A stretch of DNA of 64,000 nucleotides from assembly GCA_963969595.1 (NCBI GenBank), contig OZ018408.1:434001-498000 (forward strand). Reading direction: 5' to 3'. Made by a program: the position numbers and the translations under genes. This document shows, in pieces, positions 36,518-47,507 of the stretch; positions within the stretch are counted from its first letter, which is position 1; every line of letters starts with the position of its first letter. The notes beneath the pieces are model-generated. The model was not told where the DNA came from. It saw nothing but the letters and a program-made list of their open reading frames with translations, and searched no databases. Source of the stretch: Neckera pumila (taxonomy: Eukaryota > Streptophyta > Bryopsida > Hypnales > Neckeraceae).

Positions 36518-37257
36518 TTGGTTACCCGCTATTGTCATGGTAGGTTCAACCATAATTCATTACTTTTTAGGGCTTGGGCAAATTATAAACAAATATTTCA
36601 TCAGTATTGCCCTATTCTTGGATAAAAAAATTTACTAAAAAAATTCAAAGATGTATGAATATTTTCAATGTAAATAAATTAAAATGGCATAAACTCAGCC
36701 ATAAAAAAAAGAGTAGGTTGGGCCGGTGGTTTTAACCTTATTGATGTGAAAAGCTATACAACTTTAATTTCTCCTTGAGGTGTTTAAGCTCATTCCTCCA
36801 ACTTCCCTCTAGATAAGGTGCAACGCCTAACACATCACCTAATGGGATTCAATTCACATCATATGCTTATAATCCTTAAAGTACAAATATCCCTCTTTGC
36901 TATAATATTCAAGACAATAAAAGAGATACAATAAAGGAGATAAAAGAGCTATTATCTAAAACACAAGGTAGAAATATCTGTGGGCTTAAGGATTTGAGTC
37001 TAAAGAAGGAAAAAAAAGCTTAGACACATCTGCCTAATACAACAAGGAAAATTATGGTGTCTGAATTGGATTTGCCTAAAAAATTAAAAATATTAAGCAA
37101 AGCTTATCTATGTGGTTATGTAAATAAGGTACTTTGGACAAGTGCAAAGAGCCAGGTTGAACCCTCGTACTAATTGAATTACACTTTTACCAAATGAGCC
37201 TAAGTCAATGAACAAGTAGAAGCACTAAAAAAAGTAGCAAAAGCTTGTGGAGCACCA

Positions 37258-37790
37258 TTAATTCCTAAAAGCCCAACGGATTTGAACAAAATACAAATAT
37301 ATTATAAAATATAAGTTCTAAATTTTTTTGAAGTTTGCATCAAAGAAGATAATGTGAAGCACAAAAATTAAAAAGTATTTGTATTGTCAAAATTATCAAA
37401 TTATTTTTAGATTCTTTTCAAATGAATTTTGAAGATATAACTTCAAAAATTCACAAAAAAATACAATTTCTATCTTTAGCATTTGAATTTTTTTGGAAAG
37501 GTCAAAATTGTGGATTCTATTGATTTGTGAAAAAATTCATTAGATCTAGTCATGAAAACACCAACTCTTTCTACAAATAGTAACTATTTCAACACAAGGC
37601 AATTCTAAACATTTTGTGCTATTTCTCTTGTAATTTTTGTATGACCATAGCAACTTGAGTTTTGAGTATAGATATTGAAAGATAATCTAATTTCTTCTTT
37701 TTTTTAATTTAAAAAGTAAGTTTTGCCCAGATTTTTTGCCTAAAATTTGATAGCGACTAAAAAAGGGTTGCTTGGGCACTTAGGGGTTAA
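37258..37790 (+). mobile_element. TTAA-bounded TIR element, copy B (533 bp)
   Basis: Starts TTAATTCCTAAAAGCCCAACGG and ends CTTGGGCACTTAGGGGTTAA. The ends are an imperfect inverted pair of the same consensus as the 41126-42009 copy. Shorter than the other copies, consistent with internal deletion. No ORF. Confidence 0.55.
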
Positions 37791-38331
37791 GAACATAGAA
37801 AAGTTGTGAAGAACATGAAAAGTGACAAGGCTAAAAGGATTAGTCAAGTAGGCTTGAGTGTTAATCAGATCAATAAATTTGGAAAGAAAAAGGCATATTT
37901 CTTCTAACTACCAAAGCAAATGACATATTTAGGGGGGGCTTGGAGCAATTGCCTTCTCCAACCAAACAAGCAATGAAGGCAGTTCATTTTCCATCAAAAT
38001 ACAATGATTTTTCTTAGTGCATGTGATATTGATATACCAAAGTTACAATATTTTAGTTTAATGTAGGTTGATATTATTGTATGGTACTAATTTCAACATT
38101 TTTTTTAAAGAGACATCGATTAATTTTGCAGGTAATACTAATTTGTGTCTTCACAAGGAGAATAAATAAGTACTTTTTGAACAAAAATTTTAAAAGATTT
38201 ATATGGAGCTTCTCTACAATTTCTGTGATAAATAAATAGCTCTTTGATAATATACTTTGAGTGTTACAAATAATGGTTCCAATTGCAAAATAGACTAAGG
38301 AATCAAAAGGGCATTGAATATCCAAAATGTA

Positions 38332-38628
38332 TCATTAGAAGAGATTTGAGGCCTCCAAGAGCCCGTGAGTTATCCTGCGTTCCCGCAGTGTTTCCATGTT
38401 GTGGAACGCAGGAAAGCTGCTAGGCTGACGTGGTCAAGAGAGTGCCACGTCATTTTTGGAAAAAAAAAATTTTTTTGCTTAAAATGATATTTTGGGCATA
38501 TTTTTTATTTTATTTTATTTTTTGGAAAAAAAAATTCTGACAGCCTATACCAGCTGTTCACAGAATTGGGACAACATTGGAAACGGGCCTAAAACGACCC
38601 TCTAATGCCCTCAAATCTCTTCTAATGA
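38332..38628. mobile_element. MITE, 297 bp, 20-bp perfect TIR
   Basis: TCATTAGAAGAGATTTGAGG at 38332-38351 is the exact inverse of 38609-38628. Within it, a second inverted pair (TGCGTTCCCGCAGTG ... GTGGAACGCAGG) forms a local foldback. The size and terminal CATTAGA..ATTT resemble the element at 26674-26976. Non-coding. Confidence 0.75.
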
Positions 38629-39465
38629 GAGTGCAATGCTATACTCAACATCCACATAATTTAAGGCAAAAGCTGAAGGGGTAGGAGCAAAGCTTGAATA
38701 CCCTTTTCTAAAATAGAATTTATGATTCAGTGGCAGTTGCTACAATAAAGTGAAGGTGACACTAGTAATGAGAGTTACACCTATGAGAATGGCATTGGCC
38801 TCATGTACATAGACTTAGCAATATTTGTACATGCTCTCTATATAGCGTTTGATGGAATCAAATTTTATGAGACTAGAGGAATCAAACTTTGATAGTTTTG
38901 AAACAAAACATTTTCTTCTAACTTCAAACGCTATAATCTGCAAGTTGTATTGCCAAAGATTTTGAATTTTTTTCTACGTATTTTGAACATTTGGCTTTAT
39001 GTTTTCATCATTTAGATTTCAAAAAATCAAATTTTTCTACACATAAAAAATCATCAAAAAACGGCTAGTGTATTGCCAGATTACTAAACCTCCTTGTATT
39101 GTAGGGTGATTTAGAAAAAGGTAGATCCTTTATTTGCTTTTGAAACTTTGTGTGTGCGCACCTAACAAGATGTAGAACTCAATTGTCTAGAGTTTCAAGT
39201 TTGAAAAGAGCAAAAATCTAATTCTAAGAGGGCTTGAAGAGTGCTAGTCTATTTTGTAAAGATAGAAAGATTTTTTTTTCAAATTTCAAATGTTATGACC
39301 TTGTAATCAACATGGTCAGATGGGCTAAAAAATTTCCACATTTTTCTAATAGCCTACTATACTTTTGTATGGTCGGATTTCAAAAAAATTGTTTTTGGTC
39401 AATACAACAAGAACATGGCAATTATTGACAATTTCACTTGAAAAATACCCTCCATCTTTTAGAGT

Positions 39466-40385
39466 TTACCCCCCTAAAGGACCATTGTCGATTCAACAGA
39501 TATTTGGGATTTTGGGCAAGTACCTACTGGCTGAATTTTTGTCCTGATTTTTAGAAACTTTTTTTGAAGGTAGAAAAACTAATAGGCTTTGTGGAAGTAC
39601 AATTTTTTTTCAATCAGTGCCCGGGAACAAAAGTTATGCCCAAATAAGCTCAAAACAAGGGAGAGGAGGTAGCCAAAATTTTTTTACAAAAATTGAAATT
39701 TTTTTTTTGAATTTTTTTTCCTATAGGTTATATTCTTTCTATCTAGAAAGCTTTGATTCATTCAATTTGGATTTGTTATGAGAGAGTTATGGACAATCTT
39801 ACTTTTGGGGCACTTAGAGCATCTTTCTAAAAAAAATAGTTTGTAAGATTTATTTCTGAATGCAATTTTGCAATTTTTCAAAAAAAGAGTTTCATGTGGT
39901 TTAGTTTTTTTGCTACAACAATCTCACCATTGGATTTAGTGCATTTTAATTCCACATAAAAGATATTAATATTTTAGATTTCTTTCTATCTTGTACCTAC
40001 TTCTACTTAACAATTTTATTAATAATGAAAATTAATTAATTATTATTATTTTTTTCTAGATTCTCAATTCAATTGTCCATTATAAAGATTTAAAGCTCAA
40101 AACTTTGTAGTACAAAAATTTTAAGTTAAAAATGTTCAAAGTCAAAAACTCTAGTCCCACAATGTGTTGAAAAAATTATTTTTTTCACTTTAAAAGCAGA
40201 TATCTTGCAATCTGTGCCGTCAAAAATTCTGAAATTTTTTCTACATGTTGTTATCCTAGTTAGGTATAAGATCCTATGGTTAGATGTGAAAAAAAAGCAA
40301 TTTTCGTTTTTTAACTCTTTGTTATAGAAATGGCAGTTTTGAGTGTTTTTAGGCAGAAAAATGGCCTTGATCTTTTAGGGATTAA
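39466..40385 (-). mobile_element. TTAA-bounded TIR element, copy C (920 bp, inverted)
   Basis: In reverse orientation it begins TTAATCCCTAAAAGATCAAGG (40385 downward) and ends near 39466 with CCTTTAGGGGGGTAA. The inverted interior is colinear with copies at 638 and 41126, including GCCATTTCTATAAC and the right-end block AAGTTTCTAAAAATCAGG. The right terminus is TTA rather than TTAA, a probable point change. Confidence 0.6.
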
Positions 40386-41125
40386 GATGACCATCTTACT
40401 TAGATTGGCAAATTGGCCCAAGATGGATCAATATCAGATCGTCATAGTAAAGTAGAAGGCTATAAAATCAACTATTCCACCATCTAAATTTATGCTTTAA
40501 TTAAATAGCCACCTACCTTCATTCAAGAACACGACAATGAAGTCTAATGGATGGTTGTCTCTCTCCATACTTTAATTCAATTGAATTTGATCTTTGCAAG
40601 AATTCAAAGTGTAATCACAAGTGCCCTGTCGTCAGCAAGATATTGCATAGCATTTGTCACATCAATACCTTAAATGAGTCTGTTTGTCTGTTTGTTTTGT
40701 TTTGTTTGTAGCGTGGACAACTTCCTGACCGTGCGTCCCCCGGCCGCGTGCTTGGTACCATCGAAAAGCTCTTGCCGAGGAGGGGTGCACCGGCTTGGTT
40801 TCGTGGTGTTTGGAACGGTGGTGCAAAAGTTATTGAATTTCAAAGTATTTATTGATTAAAAAATTAGAAAATTACTTTTACTTTGATTTTGGTGGCGTTC
40901 TTGGTACTGGGAGTGGAACCGGGAGTAGAACTGGGAGTAGAATCGGAAGTAGAACCAGGAGTGGTACCGGGAGTAGATGAAAATTGGGCCAACGGCACAG
41001 GGTCACACTAGTGAGTATTGATCATCAGAGGTTGTCAAAGTGAAGAAAATTGGCTTATGAATATTTAATATTTCTTGTATATACTAAAAATGGATGGTTT
41101 CCATCCAAATTTTGTGTACACTTTG

Positions 41126-42009
41126 TTAACCCCTAAGAGCCCAAGGCCTTTTATACCTCAAAAAACACCCAAAACTGCCATTTCTAGAGCATTCATCAAG
41201 AAAGTTTGAAAAATTGATTTTTTGGAAATGTAATCATTGGATCTTGTAGTTAACTTGTGTGAGAACACGTGTAAAAATTTCATGAGGTTTGACCGTATAG
41301 ATTTGGAGATATTTGCATTCAAAGTCTTTTTTTTTTTTTCCAACGTGCCCGAAAATTTCAGATGCCTTTGACTGCCATTTGTTGAATTTTTTCTACTACA
41401 GACCTCCAATTTATAATTTTTTCTTATGGGGAAACATGTTAGGCATGTGCATGCCAATTTCAAGGCAATCCAAGACAATCCCGATATTCAAAAAAATTAA
41501 AATTTGCCACTATGTCCTAAGAAATGACAATACAATAGGCCATTTTCAAAAAAAAAATCCCATCACACATTTTTTGATCTAGGAAATCTAAACAATGGAT
41601 TGAAAGATGCACTTGTATTTTAGAAGTAGGTAAAAAAAAATTTGAAAAATGTCAAAATCTCTAACATCTACAAGCTCCTAAAGCCTCATGTGACCTCCCA
41701 ATAGGCACAACAATAGTCTCTCTTGCCACCTCTTGCCATCTCTCCTCTCTTGCCACCTCTGCTACCCCCTTGGGAGTCAAAGTCAGATTCCTGAGGGGCA
41801 GCAGATTCCCGAACTGAAATTTTTATTCAATCTATCATAACTTTTGGAGGGTAAGTCGAAATTTGATGAAATTTATCTTCCCGCAAAGCTAATGAGATTT
41901 CCTATCTCCCAAAAAAGTTTCAAAAAATCATGTGAAAAATTGAGGTCACATGAGCTTGCCCAAAGTACCAAATAACCCCTGCACGGACATTTGGGCTTTT
42001 AGGGGTTAA
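41126..42009 (+). mobile_element. TTAA-bounded TIR element, copy D (884 bp), best-preserved ends
   Basis: The left end TTAACCCCTAAGAGCCCAA and the inverse of the right end TTAACCCCTAAAAGCCCAA match at 18 of 19 positions. TTAA bounds both ends. The interior contains a short TCTCTTGCCACC-type pyrimidine repeat near 41.72 kb. No transposase ORF, so it is non-autonomous. TTAA boundaries followed by CCC are a piggyBac trait, but a PIF-type TTA/TAA target site is an alternative. Confidence 0.7.
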
Positions 42010-43191
42010 TCCCTAAAAAAAAGGCATTCAAATTTTGAACAATAAATGGATCCAAACATGTTTCATGCATGCAATTTTTTGTTTTTTCATGCACCCAATT
42101 GTCTTAAAATTCTTGATTATGTCATAATTAATATCTATTTAAAATTTCTCCTTTGCATTTTTTGCAAGAGTACAAACTAAGGAGATAAACCTAAGTAAGT
42201 TTTAATCAATATTTCAATAACCTCCAATTTGCCTATAAACCACTACAATTACTCTATTATAAGTATTGGAAAGGAATACATGTATCTTATTGGGTGCACC
42301 AAATTGGTTTTAAATCTTTCTTGTGCTAATGTTTACATATTCATTGTTCTTTTGGATGAATGAGTGTATCCAAGTTTGTATGATTATTATTTCCCTATTT
42401 CTATGATGTTTTCATCCATACATGTGGATGAAAGTTGCATAATTACGCCAATGAAGATCTTGCACTTTTTTTGTGTCCAACATATGATGAAATACCTCAT
42501 TCTAGGGAAAAAAATCCATTCTAGACACCTTTAAGAATGACCCATCAAAGTCTTATATCAACCGATGACAAAAAAGATTTCAATAAATGAGATTTGCGCT
42601 ACATTGGTTGAGTTAGTCACTATAGTCAATGTTTTAGGTGATGGTACTAGAGTGATTAGTAACCACAATAGGAACTTCTACCTTTTGAGTTTAAATCCAT
42701 TGTAGGAAGTGACTTCTTGGGCCTTCAAATTGTGGCTATGTTAGGAAATATTGTAATCACTCTAGATGAATAAGATGACCACTATGGATACACTTTTTGT
42801 TGGTTTGGAGGTAGTCTAGAGACTCTAATGGGCCAATTGGACAACATACTTCAAAAATTCATAACAAATTTATACTTTGTTGAAAAGATATACTTCAACA
42901 ATAATTATTGGAGCATACCAATAATTTCAATTGCTCTTGCCATTTCTAACATTTGTCTTTTATTATGTGGTAAAGAAATTAAAGAAATAAAAAAATAGAA
43001 TGAGGCCAAACTAGTAATTATACTTATAATGGGATACTTTACTTTATATGAAATGAAATTAATCTTACCTAAACCCATCTACGTTAAGTTAATAAGTGAC
43101 ATTGCAAAGGATTAGGACCACTTATATTAAGGCCCAATTATTTGGCTAGTTTCAAAACCACCAAAATCAACCAAAAGAAGTGCTTAGATCC

Positions 43192-43841
43192 TTAATCCCT
43201 AAATGTCCAAGGTTCCAAATTTTGGTGTCAATAATACTTTGAAATTAGATAAAACCTAATCAAGTTATTATTTTAGAATTACTGTTTTTGAAAATCCTTT
43301 TTGAAGTCTAGTTTTAGGGTCAAAAATCCAATTTTGAAAATAGTTGATTATGATTTTTCTATTCAAGATTTTGTGCAAGGGTATCCATTGCAATCTTGGC
43401 TTTCCATAGTGTTGAGGTTCTTGAAAAGGAACCTCAAATACACTAGATCTTGGAGAAAAAATCACCTTAGAAATTCATTTATAAAAATTTGTAGAATAGA
43501 TTTAGAGAAGCCGTAAATTGATTGGGATTATGCATGTTAGGTCCTTTAACCTCATATTTTTTAGTGACCAGTTTTATAGATTTGGCATGTGAAAAGAGAG
43601 TTGAAAGACTTCCAGTCAATTTTTGCAATTTTAACACCCTCATGTTCAAACAATATAATCTTTCAGTTCATAAGTACTGTTGTGCTTTCTTATCCCGTAG
43701 GATCTTTAACATGTCTAGATTCAATTTGTATGGTAACAATTCAAAAAAAATTGATACAAATTATCAAATTGTTGGCTTTTTGTTCAATTTAGAGCAAATT
43801 TTTAGAAGCTCAAAAAAAGGTCTTGGACATTTTGGGGTTAA
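43192..43841 (+). mobile_element. TTAA-bounded TIR element, copy E (650 bp)
   Basis: Begins TTAATCCCTAAATGTCCAAGG and ends TCTTGGACATTTTGGGGTTAA. The termini pair over about 18 of 21 positions. The open frames inside have low-complexity AT-driven composition and are not credible proteins. Confidence 0.65.
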
Positions 43842-44790
43842 ATGTAATCAAAAATAGTGTCAGACCCATTTCATTTTTTGTTATAGCTTGTATGACCATG
43901 TATCCTGATCCAATTTTTCCACTTGGACCTAATTTGAGTTGGTCCTATGTTTGCATATTGGACCAACTTGGATGCGTTCCTGCCTCGCTTGCCGATCTCT
44001 CCCTTCCGTTGTTTTTGGACACTCGGGCTTGGGGAGCTCAGCACCAGAACTCGCAGCGTGGCCGGGAGGTTGACGACAAGGTTGTGGGAAGAGGAGGCAC
44101 ATTCAAGGCGTTCCTGGCAGAGCGGCTCGTGACTTCGCTCGAGGAAATTTTGCGGGAACGACCATCGTTTGGATGGTGTGATCCATTCAGGCAGGTGATA
44201 TCGATTAAAAGATGGGGAATGTTTTAGGGTTTTGAGGAGTCATTTTGGGGTTTTCCAGACCGTGGTCGCTTGCTGTGGAAAGGAAGGGGGTTTGGATTTG
44301 GAGAATGGCGAGGCGCTCATTTTTATCGAATTTGTTGGTCGAAACTCTGTTCTCCTTACTTCTGAAGGAAGTTTTTCCTCACGTTGCCAAGGATTGCAGT
44401 GGTCTGGATACAAGCGAGATGTGTTTCGTTTGCTTGATGGGTGTGGTGTCTGTTTGTTTCTGTAGGTATCTTTTCTTCGTCTAGTTGTCGTCTGAATTTG
44501 GGCACTTAGGGTACTTGGGATGAGCTTGGCCGTTCATTCGTCATGTTTCGAGCTTGTTGTAGGGTTGTTTCCGCCGTTTCTGTTCACCTGATGGTTTGGA
44601 GTTTTTTGTGCGGGATCAGGAGGCTCTCGTTGAAGGGCCCGACAGCGGCATCGGCCCAAGGAATGTGCATGTCGGTTTTTGGGTGCATCGTCCCCGAAGG
44701 AGTGGAGGAAGCCGAAGTGGATTTGCGTGGGTTGTGCATACTCGGGGGTTGAGAGCAAACGGGAGAAATCGTTGCAGACGGTGGCCATTG
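43842..44790 (+). promoter_or_regulatory. GC-richer upstream region of the 44.8-kb gene
   Basis: Composition rises sharply from about 43.95 kb. Overlapping frames run on both strands. A CAG|GTGATA donor-like site near 44195 could belong to a leader exon. The chosen start at 44791 puts this region in promoter and 5' leader; an additional upstream coding exon cannot be excluded. Confidence 0.4.
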
Positions 44791-47507
44791 ATGGCCGAGG
44801 AAATGGGGAAGACGGAGGGATGGGGCATCTTTGAACGACTCAAGAGCCTTCCTTATGTCATGCCCGTCAACGGTACTCACGCCACCTTCTCCTCCTTTCT
44901 GCTTCTTTTCTTAATTTAATGTTCCTTCGGTTGTGGGGATGTGGTGTTGCATGATTCACAATTGAGATCATGACAAACTCTGTTGCACCCTGCATTTTAC
45001 TGGCGCTCGCAGTTTTGTGGTATCGGCCCTGCTACCATAATCTCTCTCTGAGTAAGTGGTAGAATAGAAATACGACTCCATGGAAGCTTCCTTCTCATCA
45101 GTACCCTGGAATCTTGTTTATTTGAGAGTTGAGGTTTCGCAGAGTGATTGGGGGTGATGTGGTATCCACCTGTAATGTAAGTTGATCATCGTGTTACAAC
45201 CTCGAATTAATTGTATAAGGATCCTCATTAATACAGTAGAACCTCTCTAAGCTGATCGGTCCAGGACCGTCTGACAGATTGGCTTATAGAGGTTTTATTG
45301 ACTTTTGGAGGGTCCTCTTTAGTCACAGCCTTTGTTATGTGGCCAGTCCGGGACCGGTCTGACATGATTGATTTACGGAGGTTTATCTGCTTACAGAGGT
45401 TCAACTTAGAGAGGTTCTACTGTAGTGTCTTGTGATCGAAATGGCTGTCATGTGACTGATATGCTGCTATTCACTTTGTTTTTGTAGGGGATCTCAAAAG
45501 AATCTCTTGTAAGACGTCATTGCAGACGGAGATTGATGAAGAGGATTCGGACGTGGAAGAATTACCTGAGCCACAAAGGCAACAAGGAGACAGATTCACG
45601 AAAGACCTCACTCTCAAGCGGAATGAGTATGGCGAACGAGGGTACGTTAAACCCTTTGCAGTAGTCATGGGAGAGTCAGCCCTGAATTTTAAGTCTCATT
45701 TTTTCATAAAGATCGACAGATTCTTTATTACATCTGTCCTCATCTGTGACGAGCAGTTTATTTGATTTGCTGTGGAGCGTGTGCACCTTTTGGGAGGGTA
45801 GGGCGCACTGGTTCAGCTTGCCTTGTTTGGCATTTACCAGTGGCAGGATCCCCGATTCATATGCTTGTCCTGTTGTTACAAATTTAGAGCATTTCTTGAC
45901 CAGCAATATATCGTTATCCGCAGATGATGAGTTTCCTGAGGTATGATGATGTATTCCAGAGAGAAACCTGAACGCACCAAATATGATGGCGCCTTGAGCA
46001 ACCGTGATCTTCTGAATCGGCTCCACGCCGCTGCTGTGGGCATACGCGACTTTGAAGAGCTCAACCCGACTCAGTTTGTTGGAGAGGTGAAGGATAAACG
46101 AGTCCGTGTCAAGAAGAGCACAGCTGACAACACCACGAAGTCCAAGGCAGAGGAACCTTCCGAGAAAAAGCTCTCAACCCCTAAGAAAGCATCCACGAAC
46201 TCCACGTCGAAAGCAATATTGAAAGCAGCATCGAAGGTCAGAAAAGGAATTATAGTAAAAGAATCGGAGGTGAGAGAGAACCTGGCATTCTCAGACACAT
46301 ATCTTGAGAAAACATTTGGAATATCGACTATCGCTCCAGTATCTGAAAAGCCTAATGCCAGCATATCCGCTAAGAGGTCCGCCAATGTAACCGACGACAG
46401 GCCGACAAGGAAGACTCTCAAAGCAAAGACCCTGGCGACAAAACAATCTGCGTTACTCTCCACAGTTGATGAATTAAAACCAGCCAAGAAGGAAGCACGA
46501 CCGAGGGAGTTGGGTTGGGATGGGTCAGATGAGAAGTTGCCCACAAAGAAGAAAGCCAAAGTTTCAGCGAAGAGCATTATCAATCAGAGAATCCGTGTGT
46601 TGCCTCATGAGATTCGAGTGCTTCCAGAGGCGGCTCTTGCGGAAGTGATGGCTGCAAAGGTCCTTTTCCCAATTTTCACGCATCGGAGCTTTTTATTGTA
46701 CCTTACAATTTTATCTTACGTTGGTAGGAGTTGTATCATTTTCAGCACTGATATTGTAGTTAGGGGCAAGATTCAGCCCCACCTTGCGTCTATTGACGCG
46801 GCCTTACGTTCTGCTCTTCCCTTGTGTATGCTACAGCAGCTCTTTCTGTTTCTGGAAACTGAACTTAGAATGGATTACCTATGCGTCGTGATAGGTTGTT
46901 TACTACTGCGTCCTGCATTATGATTGCAGGAGGAACAAGAAGCAGCAGGCACCGAGATGACGAAGCTCTTAGACGAAATTCGTGGCATGGGACATAATGA
47001 AAATTTCAGTGATCTACCTTCAGATGCCGTCGAACGCTGGATAGCTGCTCATGCGAAGAGTCTTCTAAGCGCATTCGACTTTCATAGCACCGTCGTTAAG
47101 CACACACTTCCCCTCACGACTTTCAAGGTAGACTCTTAGTATTCTTTAGAGTATACCGGCGGGCTTTGCTTGATTCCTACGCCTAAGTCATTTAAAAATA
47201 CTGTCATTGGGAGGAGCATGCAGCCCTCATAATTGGATCATTTTGCTCAGCAACTTCGGATTCTGTTCAGTTAGGAAGTAGAGCGCACGCGGGGTCTCCC
47301 TGAATCTTAGTTAATCCTTGCTTACAGAATGGAAGTAGTCACACAGACTTGTGTCGGAATGCATTTTTGGGTTCGAAGAATTTTTCTGATGTGATTAAAA
47401 TTTCCTTGGAGTGGATCATGGTCGAGGTTTAGTTCTGTCTGCAAATTCAGGAATTTTTTTTCCAGGAAAGAGACAACCAAGCCGTGATGCATTTCTCGAG
47501 AGTGTAG
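44791..47507 (+). CDS. Unrecognised lysine-rich protein, five exons, 391 aa
   Basis: Exons 44791-44872, 45488-45641, 45960-46659, 46930-47127, 47466-47507, in frame at each junction and ending in TAG. The start MAEEMGKTEGWGIFERLKSL was chosen because upstream frames lose coherence. Features: an acidic patch (EIDEEDSDVEELPEP, about aa 40-55); a segment YDGALSNRDLLNRLHAAAVG; a long Lys/Ser/Thr-rich basic region (about aa 130-290) with KKKAK, suggesting nuclear location; and a C-terminal helix-rich end. The NRDLL..F segment faintly recalls the N-terminal region of EDM2-type chromatin proteins, but no PHD finger or methyltransferase-like domain is present, so I do not assign it. The third donor (AAG|GTCCTT) and the last exon (14 codons) are the weakest parts. 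Confidence 0.55.
45234..45422. mobile_element. Emigrant/pogo-like MITE, 189 bp, in an intron
   Basis: The left end CAGTAGAACCTCTCTAAG and the inverse of the right end (CTTAGAGAGGTTCTACTG) are perfect 17-18-bp inverted repeats flanked by TA on both sides. CAGTARAACCTCT is the hallmark terminus of plant pogo-like Tc1/mariner elements (Emigrant, Lemi1). It lies entirely within intron 1 (44873-45487) of the 44.8-kb gene. Confidence 0.8.

Larger units (their letters stand above)
36518..43191. other. Transposon-rich AT block
   Basis: AT-rich DNA, mostly bounded inverted-repeat elements listed separately (37258, 38332, 39466, 41126). A related but weaker inverted fragment of the AGGTAAA element is suggested at about 42620-42830 (GTAGGAAGTGACTT and flanks). 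At 40.7-41.0 kb a short GC-richer segment has a degenerate GGGAGTAGAAC repeat. No gene recognised. Confidence 0.5.
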
